A DNA stretch of 50,766 bases. Source: an uncultured Holophagaceae bacterium (GTDB lineage: Bacteria; Acidobacteriota; Holophagae; Holophagales; Holophagaceae). A program made the position numbers and the translations under genes. The notes under the pieces are model-generated. The model was not told where the DNA came from and searched no databases. It saw nothing but the letters and a program-made list of their open reading frames with translations. Shown here one piece after another: positions 25,093-33,042 of this stretch. The stretch is taken from contig CAIOFF010000013.1 in the NCBI GenBank assembly GCA_903857495.1, positions 1-50,766 of the forward strand, in the 5' to 3' direction. Positions within the stretch are counted from its first letter, which is position 1, and every line of letters starts with the position of its first letter.

Positions 25093-25692
25093 ATGGTTAC
25101 CATTCTTAGCAACGTCACAGCCCTGGCCGCCAGTCGCCAATTGGGCGTCAGCAAGATCGGCCTTACCACTGCCATCACCCGGCTCACCACGGGCCGGCGT
25201 GTCAACAACGCCATGGACGATGCGGCCAGCCTCACGCAAGGCAACACCTACCAGGCCAACGCTCGTAATGCCGCTGCATCGGTTGTGACCGATCAGGCCA
25301 ACTACTTCATCGCCCTCAACAATGATGGCCCAAACCTGCAGAAGACCCAGGATGCCTATCGGATGGCCGAGCTCGAGGGCGGTGGCAACACGGCCACGAC
25401 GGAATACACCAACCTTGTGGCCCTTAACGGAGCCAGTTCGACCGCCGCTCTTGCAGCCATTGCCACCTCTCAGGCCACCAATGGCGCATCCATGTCCTCC
25501 GCGCTGAGCAAGGCGCAGACCCACGGGATCTCCGCTGAAACGAATCAGGGCATCGCTGATGCCTACCTGGGCGCGGACATGGGCGCCGAAATGGCGAACC
25601 TGACCAAATACCAGATCCTCATGCAGGCGGGCACCAGTGCCCTGAACAACGCGAACCAGTCGGCTCAGACCGTCATGGGCCTCTTCCGGTAA
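25093..25692 (+). CDS. fliC: Short flagellin 3
   Basis: This 199-residue protein is almost the same as flagellin 1, including the central TNLVALNGASSTAAL segment. It begins MVTILSNVTALAAS, with Thr for Ala at position 9. The start ATG 25093 is set by GGAGGA and by alignment. A strong terminator hairpin follows the stop by 16 nt, so the three flagellins form one transcription block ending here. Very high nucleotide identity among copies suggests recent duplication or gene conversion. Confidence 0.92.
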   Translation: MVTILSNVTALAASRQLGVSKIGLTTAITRLTTGRRVNNAMDDAASLTQGNTYQANARNAAASVVTDQANYFIALNNDGPNLQKTQDAYRMAELEGGGNTATTEYTNLVALNGASSTAALAAIATSQATNGASMSSALSKAQTHGISAETNQGIADAYLGADMGAEMANLTKYQILMQAGTSALNNANQSAQTVMGLFR

Positions 25693-25707
25693 CTAGGAGT
25701 TTGAATT

Positions 25708-25746
25708 CCGGGAGGGGCAGATTCCATCTGCCCCTCCCGGTTGTAT
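25708..25746 (+). terminator. Terminator after the flagellin cluster
   Basis: CCGGGAGGGGCAGA (25708-25721), loop TTCCA, TCTGCCCCTCCCGG (25727-25740) is a perfect 14-bp stem followed by TTGTAT. The U-tract is weak but the stem is very stable. The sequence GAATTCC flanks the hairpin on both sides as a short direct repeat. Confidence 0.75.
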
Positions 25747-25767
25747 GAATTCCAGAAGGGAGACACC

Positions 25768-26148
25768 ATGGTTGATCAGATCACGTCCCTAAGCGGCACC
25801 CCCATGCTGGCGGTCAGTGCTTCGCTGCAGGCCACCAGCTCGCGGTCGACCTCTGCGCCCTCTATGATGGCCCCTTCTGCGCCCCAAGCCGAGGCCTCGG
25901 CGCCGAGTCCCGGATCGCAGGATGCGGCCGTCGCCCAGGTCAATCAGCACCTTCAGCAGACGCAAGCGGATCTGAAGATCCAAGTGGATCGGGGGTCCGG
26001 ACGAGCTGTCTTCCAGGTTGTTCAGGAGGGCACCGGACAGGTGCTGTTCCAGGTGCCTTCGGCCGAGGTCTTGGGGATGTCCCGCCGGGTACGCGAATTG
26101 CAGGCCGAGTCGTTGAACGCAGGGGTCTTGGTGGATAAGCAGGGCTAG
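25768..26148 (+). CDS. flaG: FlaG family flagellar protein
   Basis: The 126-residue product ends in a FlaG domain: NQHLQQTQADLKIQVDRGSG, then RAVFQVVQEGTGQVLFQVPS and a final short stretch ending GVLVDK, matching the family pattern of an amphipathic strand followed by an IP..E helix. The first 50 residues are Ser/Ala/Pro-rich and disordered. FlaG influences filament length. ATG 25768 follows AAGGGAGA. An in-frame TTG at 25741 lies in the terminator flank and is not used. It lies between flagellin and fliD, the common FlaG position. Confidence 0.85.
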   Translation: MVDQITSLSGTPMLAVSASLQATSSRSTSAPSMMAPSAPQAEASAPSPGSQDAAVAQVNQHLQQTQADLKIQVDRGSGRAVFQVVQEGTGQVLFQVPSAEVLGMSRRVRELQAESLNAGVLVDKQG

Positions 26149-26190
26149 ACTGCCCATCCCCCTTTAATCGCCTGAGGGTTGAGGTGTGGC

Positions 26191-27936
26191 ATGGTTTCAA
26201 TCACGACGAGCACAACTTCGAGCACCGCCAGCCTGAACGGGCTGAGCACGGGCATCGACACCACGGCCCTGATCAACGCCATCGTGGCTCAAAAGGCCAC
26301 TACCCTTAACCGCCTGAAGGCCCAGCAGACCCTCAACAACCAGAAGACCACATCCCTGATCTCCATCAGGACCCAACTGGGCACCCTCGTAAACAGTTTG
26401 GGGGCCCTGTCCGACAAGTTCAATGCCCGGGCCGTGACGAGCACCGACAGCAACAACACCAATGTCACCGGGTCGGCCACCGGGAACATATCGGGCAGCT
26501 ATGACCTCACCGTGAGCACGGTGGCCACCCGGGGGCGGCTCTCGGCGAGCCTCAACGGGAGTGGCAACGCCATCAACATGGCTGTGGCCAATCCGTCCAA
26601 TGCCTCCCTTTCCCCGATCTTCACGACGGGGACACCCGCCACCTTCGCCCTCCAGGGAACGGATGGGAAGGTCTACAAGATCACCCTTGATGATGCCTCC
26701 AACACCCTGAATGGCCTGCGCGACAAGATCAATGCCTTGGCCGGAAGCAGCGTCACGGCCTCGATCGTGAACCTAGGCAAGGGTGCCAACCCCTATCAGC
26801 TGGTGATCACGGCGAAGGATACCGGCACCGGGAGCACCGGAGGCAAGGTCAGCCTCGCCGACATCACCACCAATGATGGCGTCACCTCGGCCAACAACCT
26901 GGGGATCCTTGCCGGCACGGTGGACAACCTGACGACGCCCACGCAGATCACCCTGGGGGGACTCACCTCCTCGGGGACCGGGGTCGCCACAGATGCCAAC
27001 TTCACCCTCAACGGCATCAACCTCACCCGCAGCACCAATGTGGTCAAGGACGCCGTGGATGGCCTGACCCTCACCCTCAAGCAGGGGGGCCAGACCGGAA
27101 CCACGACGCTGACGGTCGGCCAGGACACGGCCGGCGCTAGCACGGCCCTGCAGACCGTCATCACCAACTACAACAAGCTGGTGACGGACTACAAGACAGC
27201 CTCCACGCCCACCAAGAATGCGGATGGCTCTGTCGCCCTGGCGCCCTTGTCCAACGATGCCACCATGCGGAACTTGATGAACAGCCTCAGAGCCGCCATG
27301 CAGGGCGGTTCCGCGGGCCTGTCAAGCGGCGCGACCTATAAACTCTTGTCTAATGTAGGAGTCACCAACCAGTCCGATGGCACCCTCTACCTGAATAGCT
27401 ATACGTTCCAGCAGGCCATGAACAGCGATCCGGCCTCGGTACAAAGCCTCTTCACTTTCTTGGGAACCTCCACCAGCCCTGCCGTGACAGTCAAGAGTGG
27501 GGGCTCCCAGACCGCCACGGGCAGTGTGGATTTCGCCATCACGGACTCGGGCGGCGGGAACTTGGTGGGGACCCTGACCCAAGGCACCACCACCGTCACC
27601 TCCATCCCGGTCACCAACGGGATCCTCTCTGGCGCGGGAATTTTTGCCGGGTTGGGCCTTGGGGTCACCGGCACCGGCACGGGCACCTTGACCCTCAGCC
27701 GGGGTGCGGGACAGGCGGCCTCGGACCTCCTGTCCACCTACACGGGTACGACCGGAGGCATCGCCAACCTGCTGAGCACCATCACCTCCCAGAACACCAA
27801 CTTGGTCACTCAGATCGCTCAGGCGCAGTCAAGGTTGAACCAGGAGACGGCGGATCTGAAGGATAAATTCGCCCAGATGGAGGCCATTGTCGGCCAGATG
27901 AAAGCGACGACGAGTTCCTTGTTCTCAACCTCTTAG
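26191..27936 (+). CDS. fliD: Flagellar filament cap protein FliD (HAP2)
   Basis: This 581-residue protein opens with the FliD signature SLNGLSTGIDTTALINAIVA and an N-terminal helix (LNRLKAQQTLNNQKTTSLIS). The central domains contain SASLNGSGNAIN and many Thr/Gly/Asn repeats. The C-terminal helices (LLSTITSQNTNLVTQIAQAQ ... ETADLKDKFAQMEAIVGQM) form the FliD_C coiled coil. FliD caps the growing filament. ATG 26191 has TGAGG upstream. The TTG at 26179 is unlikely. The high Thr/Ser content makes it another possible glycosylation target. Confidence 0.93.
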   Translation: MVSITTSTTSSTASLNGLSTGIDTTALINAIVAQKATTLNRLKAQQTLNNQKTTSLISIRTQLGTLVNSLGALSDKFNARAVTSTDSNNTNVTGSATGNISGSYDLTVSTVATRGRLSASLNGSGNAINMAVANPSNASLSPIFTTGTPATFALQGTDGKVYKITLDDASNTLNGLRDKINALAGSSVTASIVNLGKGANPYQLVITAKDTGTGSTGGKVSLADITTNDGVTSANNLGILAGTVDNLTTPTQITLGGLTSSGTGVATDANFTLNGINLTRSTNVVKDAVDGLTLTLKQGGQTGTTTLTVGQDTAGASTALQTVITNYNKLVTDYKTASTPTKNADGSVALAPLSNDATMRNLMNSLRAAMQGGSAGLSSGATYKLLSNVGVTNQSDGTLYLNSYTFQQAMNSDPASVQSLFTFLGTSTSPAVTVKSGGSQTATGSVDFAITDSGGGNLVGTLTQGTTTVTSIPVTNGILSGAGIFAGLGLGVTGTGTGTLTLSRGAGQAASDLLSTYTGTTGGIANLLSTITSQNTNLVTQIAQAQSRLNQETADLKDKFAQMEAIVGQMKATTSSLFSTS

Positions 27937-27949
27937 AGGGTTCTCGTTC

Positions 27950-27976
27950 TCATGTCCGACCGGGATGTGTCGATAA
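27950..27976 (+). promoter_or_regulatory. Sigma-28 (FliA)-type promoter for fliS copy 1
   Basis: TCAT (27950-27953), 15 nt, GTCGATAA (27969-27976). The -10 differs from GCCGATAA at one base. Its first base lies 27 nt before the fliS start codon, the same as at fliS copy 2. The promoter is just downstream of the fliD stop. Confidence 0.65.
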
Positions 27977-27995
27977 AATACAGCAGGGGTCAACC

Positions 27996-28421
27996 ATGAA
28001 TGCTTACGCCAGATCTGCTGATGCCTACCTCAGCCAGCGTATCCTCGGGACCAGCCCCGAAGAGCAGGCGGCCCTCATCATGGAGGCAGGACAGCTTCAT
28101 CTGGGCAGGGCCATCCAGGCCTTGGACCGGAGCGATCCCACTGCTGCAACCCGGAGCTACATTCGTGTCTCGGAAGTCATCCAGGAGGCCACCCTCCGTC
28201 TGGACCTTGAAGGAGGCAGCGAGCTGGCCCACAACCTCGCAAAGTTGTATGACTGGTGGATACGGGAGGTCATGGCCGCCAGCCGGGTCAAGGATACGAC
28301 TCGCCTGGCCGCCGTGGCGAATGGCATGGGCGAGATCCGTCAGGCCTGGGAGCAGTACCATAAGAAGAAGCTTGGAGCTAGCGGAGCTCCCGCTTTCCAG
28401 CTTGGGAACCGGGTCGGCTAA
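27996..28421 (+). CDS. fliS: Flagellar export chaperone FliS, copy 1
   Basis: The 141-residue length is typical of FliS. ADAYLSQRILGTSPEEQAAL gives the start of the FliS fold, with GQLHLGRAIQALDRSDPTAA and LRLDLEGGSELAHNLAKLYD, then WWIREVMAA, as the core helices. FliS binds the flagellin C-terminal helix in the cytoplasm and stops early polymerisation. AGGGG precedes the ATG. A second copy is at 30813. The gene is followed by a convergent methyltransferase 50 bp away. Confidence 0.9.
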   Translation: MNAYARSADAYLSQRILGTSPEEQAALIMEAGQLHLGRAIQALDRSDPTAATRSYIRVSEVIQEATLRLDLEGGSELAHNLAKLYDWWIREVMAASRVKDTTRLAAVANGMGEIRQAWEQYHKKKLGASGAPAFQLGNRVG

Positions 28422-28471
28422 ACGACGCCGGGGCCCGTTAGGCCAACTAACATCTGGGCGTGCAGGATTAC

Positions 28472-29032
28472 CTACTTGATGACTCGGAGCTCAATTCGGT
28501 ATTGGGTGGCGATGTTGTTGCGCTCGCGCAAGGCGACTTCCCAGTCTTCTCTGGAGAGGAGCCCCAGCTCGGCCTGGGTTTTGTAGGGCTCGTCTAGATC
28601 GATGAAATAGGGGGGGACGATCTCAAAATCCACGCCCAGTTGATGCGCCAGTGGCGTGTTTGAGACGCCCACCCGCTGCCACTCATCGTTCAGTGATCGG
28701 CTGAAGAGGCACAGCATGTCCGGTGAGATGGGTCGGACATGGGTAGGATCATTGAGGAAATGGTCGTGGCGGGGATGCGGGACCGTGATCTTGATCCGCG
28801 CATCCTTGCGGCAGATTCGATAGAGCTCCTGGAACATGCCAAGGAAGACCTTCGGATCACGGCCCAAGTGCTCCAGACAGTGCTGGAAAACAACCTCTTC
28901 CACAGAATCATCCGGCCAGGGCCACGGGAGTGTTTCGAGGTCCACCAGCGCATCGGGATGACAAACTGGCGCGTTGTCAACGTTGGTAAAACCATCCAGC
29001 CTGCTGTAGCCACATCCCATGTTTAGTTTCAT
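28472..29032 (-). CDS. Small SAM-dependent methyltransferase
   Basis: This 186-residue protein starts directly with motif I (MKLNMGCGYSRLDGFTNVD) and carries SVEEVVFQHCLEHLGRDPKV, with HPRHDHFLNDPTHVRPISP after it. It resembles predicted SAM-dependent methyltransferases of the Methyltransf_11 type found in glycan loci. GAGG lies 5 nt before ATG 29032. It converges on fliS copy 1 and follows a glycosyltransferase on the same strand, so sugar methylation is likely. The acceptor is unknown. Confidence 0.82.
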   Translation of the reverse strand: MKLNMGCGYSRLDGFTNVDNAPVCHPDALVDLETLPWPWPDDSVEEVVFQHCLEHLGRDPKVFLGMFQELYRICRKDARIKITVPHPRHDHFLNDPTHVRPISPDMLCLFSRSLNDEWQRVGVSNTPLAHQLGVDFEIVPPYFIDLDEPYKTQAELGLLSREDWEVALRERNNIATQYRIELRVIK

Positions 29033-29060
29033 ATGAGCCTCGTCTCACTGGTATGGCGGT

Positions 29061-30500
29061 TCATTGGAGATCCTGGAGGGTCTGCTGGATTACGGCCTTC
29101 CAGTCAGAGACTCTGGGTTGGCGGTAGATCTGTATGCTCGGATACCAAGGGCAATCAGCTCTTCCCATGAGCCAGCGCCAATCCGGCAGGTAGGGGACCA
29201 GGAGCAGAGTGGGGATTCCCATGGCCCCGGCCAAGTGGGCCAGGGCAGTGTCAATGGTGATGACCAAGTCCAGGCCGCTGAGTGCGTAGGCGGTATCCGA
29301 GAAGTTGCTGAGAAGTGGGGAGAGGGCAACAATCCCCGGGAGGGGCGGCATTTCCTGGCTACCGTGCTGCAGAGCAAACCAGTCCACTTCGGGGAGGGAA
29401 CCGAGAGGACCGAACAGCGCAGGGGGAATGGATTTCTGTGAGGCCCGATCTTGGATCGGACTGCTTGCCCAGGAGACACCAATCCGGTGGCCCTTTCGGG
29501 AAGTCGCCAGTTGTTCGCAGATCCCCTGCCGGTTGGGGACCACCCTCGGGACGTTCAGATAGGGGATCTCGGTGGGAATGGTGTCTAGGGTGGTTCGAAA
29601 GACTCGTGGAAGGCTAAGCAGGGGCAGTTGGAGGTCAAAGGCCGGAAGAGGGCCACCCTCAACGCAGACCTCATCGATGCCCGGGCAGGTTCCCACCAGA
29701 TCTGCCAGTTCAGGCTGGGCCAGCAGCAGGACCCTGCCACCGAGGCTCTTCACCTTGGAGGCATATCGCAGAAACATCAAGGTGTCACCGAAGCCCTGTT
29801 CCCAGTGCAGCAGCAGGGTCCTGCCCTCAAAGGGTTCGCCATTCCAGCTGGGCTGAGTGTAGCCCCGCAGGGGGGTGGTAAGCCTGGGATGGCTCCAGCG
29901 CGCTTCGTGTTGGTCCCAGCCCAGGGGCATGAACCCGAACTGGAGGTTGATGCAACTGGCTTCCCACTCGGCGACTGGGCCGGAATAATCCACCGACGCC
30001 CGCCGGAGCATCTCCTGATGGAGCTGGGGCCAACGCTCCTGGGTAATGTAGATTTCCAGGAGGAGAGTGGTGATCACCGGGTTACCGGGATCCAATTTGG
30101 CACACTGGATCAGCGTCGCGGTGGCCCAATCGAGGTCGCCCCCCTTGATATAACAGCGGGCCAGGTCCAGGCGGGCCTCCACCCCTGAAGGATCCAAGGA
30201 CACCAGGTCCATGAGCCGCTCCTCTGCCTCCTTGAGTCGGCCCAGGCGCAAGAGTGCCCTTCCCTGAAGGGCAAGGGCTGGAAGGAAGCCCGGGCCCAGG
30301 GAAAGGCCGCAGAGGCTCGCCTCCAAGGCCTCCTCTGGCTGGTCCATCGAGAGCAGCTGACCCGCATACTCGACCCAGACTTCAATCGATTCCGGGTGGG
30401 TGAGCAGAACCTTGCGATAGGCCATGAGCGCCCCCTGAACCTGGCCGGAACGCCCCAAGGCCCGGGCATTCTCTAGCGCATCTGTTAAGGGATCTGCCAC
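29061..30500 (-). CDS. TPR-glycosyltransferase (GT9-like fold) A
   Basis: This 479-residue protein has TPR repeats over about residues 1-150 (ALMAYRKVLLTHPESIEVW, RLKEAEERLMDLVSLDPSG). A C-terminal heptosyltransferase-like GT-B domain follows, with the family signature PSWNGEPFEGRTLLLHWEQG followed directly by FGDTLMFLRYASKV, then PTEIPYLNVP, RIGVSWASSP and LDLVITIDTALAHLAGAMGI. That last motif is the sugar-nucleotide end of GT9-type enzymes. Related proteins occur next to flagellins in many bacteria. The GTG start at 30500 has GGAAG upstream. The donor sugar cannot be told. Confidence 0.85.
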   Translation of the reverse strand: MADPLTDALENARALGRSGQVQGALMAYRKVLLTHPESIEVWVEYAGQLLSMDQPEEALEASLCGLSLGPGFLPALALQGRALLRLGRLKEAEERLMDLVSLDPSGVEARLDLARCYIKGGDLDWATATLIQCAKLDPGNPVITTLLLEIYITQERWPQLHQEMLRRASVDYSGPVAEWEASCINLQFGFMPLGWDQHEARWSHPRLTTPLRGYTQPSWNGEPFEGRTLLLHWEQGFGDTLMFLRYASKVKSLGGRVLLLAQPELADLVGTCPGIDEVCVEGGPLPAFDLQLPLLSLPRVFRTTLDTIPTEIPYLNVPRVVPNRQGICEQLATSRKGHRIGVSWASSPIQDRASQKSIPPALFGPLGSLPEVDWFALQHGSQEMPPLPGIVALSPLLSNFSDTAYALSGLDLVITIDTALAHLAGAMGIPTLLLVPYLPDWRWLMGRADCPWYPSIQIYRQPRVSDWKAVIQQTLQDLQ

Positions 30501-30812
30501 CTGGTCTTCCTTTCTCCTGGTCTTCCGCAGGAAAGCGGGGTGCGAATTCCTAGCATCATCACATCAAATTGAGCCGCCGGGGCAGTGGCCTGTCTCCGCC
30601 CTGAGACCTCCGATACAGGGTTTGGCTGGATGTTCCAGAGTCCAGAGCCTCTGGCCGAGGTTCGGCAAGGGGACAAGGGCGGGTGACTGCGTTCGGAGGG
30701 AGGCCCTCGTGGGCCAGATGAGGGGTGTGCCAGATCCACTTTTCAAGGCCAGGAGGATCGTTGTTCTCAAGCCCGGTGGGGGTCTGTCGATACAAGCCTG
30801 TGGGGGACGACC
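30501..30812. other. Divergent intergenic region, 312 bp
   Basis: This lies between the minus-strand glycosyltransferase and fliS copy 2. It contains the FliA-type promoter for fliS2 at 30767-30793. I see no promoter for the glycosyltransferase and no coding frame with support. Short antisense frames here are shadows. Confidence 0.45.
30767..30793 (+). promoter_or_regulatory. Sigma-28 (FliA)-type promoter for fliS copy 2
   Basis: TCAA (30767-30770), 15 nt, GTCGATAC (30786-30793). The -10 begins 27 nt before the fliS2 start codon. Its match to the fliS1 promoter in sequence, spacing and position is the strongest argument that these are real FliA sites. Confidence 0.68.
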
Positions 30813-31238
30813 ATGAATGATCACGCCAGCTCTACCGATGCCGAGCGCAGCCAGCAGATGCTCGGGGCCAGCCCCGAAGAGCAGGCTGCCCTCATCATGG
30901 AGGCAGGGCAGCTGCACCTGGGCAGGGCCATCCAGGCCTTGGACCTGAATGACCTCTCTGCCGCAACCCGGAGCTACATTCGGGTCTCCGCAGCCATCCA
31001 GGAGGCTACTCTCCGCCTGGACCTTGAGGGTGGAGGAGAATTGGCCCACAACCTGGCGAAGCTGTACGAGTGGTGGAAGCAGGAGATCATGGCCGCCAGC
31101 CGAACCAAAGATACCCAGCGGCTGGCCGCGGTGGCCCAGAGCATGGGCGAGATCCGCCAGACCTGGATACAGCTCCACGAGATGAAGCTCGGAACCACGG
31201 GAGCTTCCGCCCCCCAGCCTGGGAAGCCAGTCGCATGA
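30813..31238 (+). CDS. fliS: Flagellar export chaperone FliS, copy 2
   Basis: This 141-residue paralogue of the FliS at 27996 keeps the core (GASPEEQAALIMEAGQLHLG, RAIQALDLNDLSAATRSYIR and a final helix block ending YEWWKQEIMAASR), but the first 15 residues and the C-terminal tail differ. GGGGGA precedes the ATG. Its stop overlaps the start of the next small gene (ATGA), an arrangement seen for fliS-fliT. Having two FliS proteins with three flagellins may mean different clients, or recent duplication of the block. Confidence 0.9.
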   Translation: MNDHASSTDAERSQQMLGASPEEQAALIMEAGQLHLGRAIQALDLNDLSAATRSYIRVSAAIQEATLRLDLEGGGELAHNLAKLYEWWKQEIMAASRTKDTQRLAAVAQSMGEIRQTWIQLHEMKLGTTGASAPQPGKPVA

Positions 31239-31534
31239 GCGACACCAGGGTTCGTGCGGCCATTGAGCAGATGGAAGCCTGGCTGACCGACCCGGATTGG
31301 GAACCCGAGGCTGGCACGCTGGCCCAGTGGGACGCCGAGTTCCAGTCAGCCCTCGCGCAGGCCGAGAAGGCTTCGGGATGGACCGACCTCAGGGACCGAG
31401 CGCATGCGGCAGGACACCAGCTGGAGGCACGGCGAGTGGTGCTGGCTGATGCGCTCGATCAGGTGCGGCGAGAGCTTGAGGTGCATGAGCGTGGGGTCCG
31501 GGCGCTGAAAGGCTATGGCGCGGGCACCCGCTGA
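31235..31534 (+). CDS. Small helical protein, possible FliT-like chaperone
   Basis: This 99-residue protein is coupled to fliS2 by an ATGA overlap. It is almost wholly helical and charged (AIEQMEAWLTDPDWEPEAGT, WDAEFQSALAQAEKASGWTD, QVRRELEVHERGVRALKGYG). The size, the helical character and its place straight after fliS match FliT, the FliD export chaperone. However, FliT-type proteins have little conserved sequence and I cannot confirm the family. The start codon has no separate ribosome site, consistent with coupled translation. Confidence 0.65.
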   Translation: MSDTRVRAAIEQMEAWLTDPDWEPEAGTLAQWDAEFQSALAQAEKASGWTDLRDRAHAAGHQLEARRVVLADALDQVRRELEVHERGVRALKGYGAGTR

Positions 31535-31565
31535 CGCCTGTTGCGGGCTACGCGCCCTGCGTCAG
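31531..31565. terminator. Bidirectional terminator overlapping two stop codons
   Basis: CTGACGC (31531-31537) and GCGTCAG (31559-31565) form a 7-bp outer stem, with GGGC/GCCC pairing inside. The TGA of the FliT-like gene and the TAG of the convergent glycosyltransferase both lie inside the structure. No T-tract is present. Confidence 0.4.
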
Positions 31566-32996
31566 GTCCGTGACAACCTGCTGAATCACGGAGCCCCAAT
31601 CCCCGTAGGCCGGCTGCCGGTAGAGCCGCATGGTCGGATACCAGGGACTGTCGAGCCGATCCAGCATCCATCGGTAATCCGGCTGCCAGGCCAGGAGGAG
31701 CAGGGTTGGAATGCCCATGGCTCCGGCCAGATGGGTCACGGAGGTGTCCACCGTGATCAGCAGATCCATGCTGTCCAGCGCGAGGGCTGTGTCCGAGAAG
31801 GACTGCAGCAGGGGCTCCAGTGACACCAGGCCTGGCAGGGGAGGGACGTCCTGTCGACCCACCTGAAGGCTGAACCAGGACACGCCTGGCAACGCCGCCA
31901 GGGGCGCCAGGGCTGCACCCGAAAGCGACCGCTCAAAGTCCCGGGCGTGGTTGGGTCCGCCGGCCCACACCAGCCCGATCCTGGTCTCGCCCTGCCCGGC
32001 CCCCAGCTTTTCCAGAAGCTCGTGCCGGTGGGTGACTGACTTCGGAACGCCCAGGTAGGGCACCTCGGCAGGGATGGAGTCAAGGTCCGTCCGGAAGACC
32101 CAGGGCAAGGACATGAGGGAGACCTGAAGGTCAAAGGGCGGCAGAGGTACACCCTGGGAGATGACGAGGTCCACCCCCTTGCAGGTGGCCGCGACCGCCG
32201 TCAGGGCGGGCTGGGTCTCGAGGAGCACCGTGCCCCCAAGGGCCTTCACCCGGGCGAGGTACCGCACAAACATGAAGGTATCCCCGAGCCCCTGCTCGGC
32301 CCAGACCAGGAGGGTCTTCCCGGCGAAGGATTCGCCGTTCCAGGCGGGCTCGGCAAAGCTCCGCTGCGGTCTAAGGGTGCTCGGCACCTTCAGCCGTGCC
32401 TCGAACCGTTCCCAGCCCTGGCGCATATTACCGAAGAGAAGATCCACGAAGCTGGCCTCGTACTCCACGTAGGCCGAGTTGGAATCCACCCCCCGAAAGC
32501 GCTCAACCTCGGCCCGGTATTCGTTCCAGAGCCCCAGGGAGTAGTAGGGCCCCATCACGCTCTTGTGCGCAAGAAAATTCTCGGGCTCCTGCTGAAGCAC
32601 TGCGGAGATCTCACGGCTGGCAGAAGCCACATCCCCCATCCAGGTCAGGCAGGTGATCCACAGCAACCGGGCCTTCTCATCCTTGGGGTGGTCCGCCACC
32701 AGCTGCCGGAAATGGCCCTCGGCTTCGGCCAGGTTCCCCTGCGTCATCTGGATGGAACCGAGATTGGCCTCCGCCCTGAAGTTGATGGGATCAAGTCGGA
32801 GCGCGGTGGTGCAGGCTTCCTCGGCCTCTTTCAGTTTGCCGAGCGTGAGCAGCTTCCCGGCGAAGTCGGCCCATATGTCTGCCTGTCTCGGCGCCAATTG
32901 AAGGAACTGCCTGTAGGCCGCCGCAGCTTCCCCGGTTCTTCCCGCAAGATCCAATGCCTGGGCCTTTTTCAGCAGCTTCAGGTGGTTCGGATTCAA
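31548..32996 (-). CDS. TPR-glycosyltransferase (GT9-like fold) B
   Basis: The 482-residue protein has the same plan as the 29061 product. TPR repeats fill about residues 1-170 (RTGEAAAAYRQFLQLAPRQA, KLKEAEEACTTALRLDPINF). The transferase domain carries PAWNGESFAGKTLLVWAEQG, LGDTFMFVRYLARV, IPAEVPYLGVP, RIGLVWAGGP and MDLLITVDTSVTHLAGAMGI. The TTG start at 32996 gives MNPNHLKLLKKAQ, which aligns with the start of the next gene product. It lies 47 nt downstream of that gene, probably in one operon. Confidence 0.85.
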   Translation of the reverse strand: MNPNHLKLLKKAQALDLAGRTGEAAAAYRQFLQLAPRQADIWADFAGKLLTLGKLKEAEEACTTALRLDPINFRAEANLGSIQMTQGNLAEAEGHFRQLVADHPKDEKARLLWITCLTWMGDVASASREISAVLQQEPENFLAHKSVMGPYYSLGLWNEYRAEVERFRGVDSNSAYVEYEASFVDLLFGNMRQGWERFEARLKVPSTLRPQRSFAEPAWNGESFAGKTLLVWAEQGLGDTFMFVRYLARVKALGGTVLLETQPALTAVAATCKGVDLVISQGVPLPPFDLQVSLMSLPWVFRTDLDSIPAEVPYLGVPKSVTHRHELLEKLGAGQGETRIGLVWAGGPNHARDFERSLSGAALAPLAALPGVSWFSLQVGRQDVPPLPGLVSLEPLLQSFSDTALALDSMDLLITVDTSVTHLAGAMGIPTLLLLAWQPDYRWMLDRLDSPWYPTMRLYRQPAYGDWGSVIQQVVTDLTQGA

Positions 32997-33042
32997 ATGC
33001 AGCCCCCGTTATCCATGACAGGTTTTTCGACTCGATGTCCCC

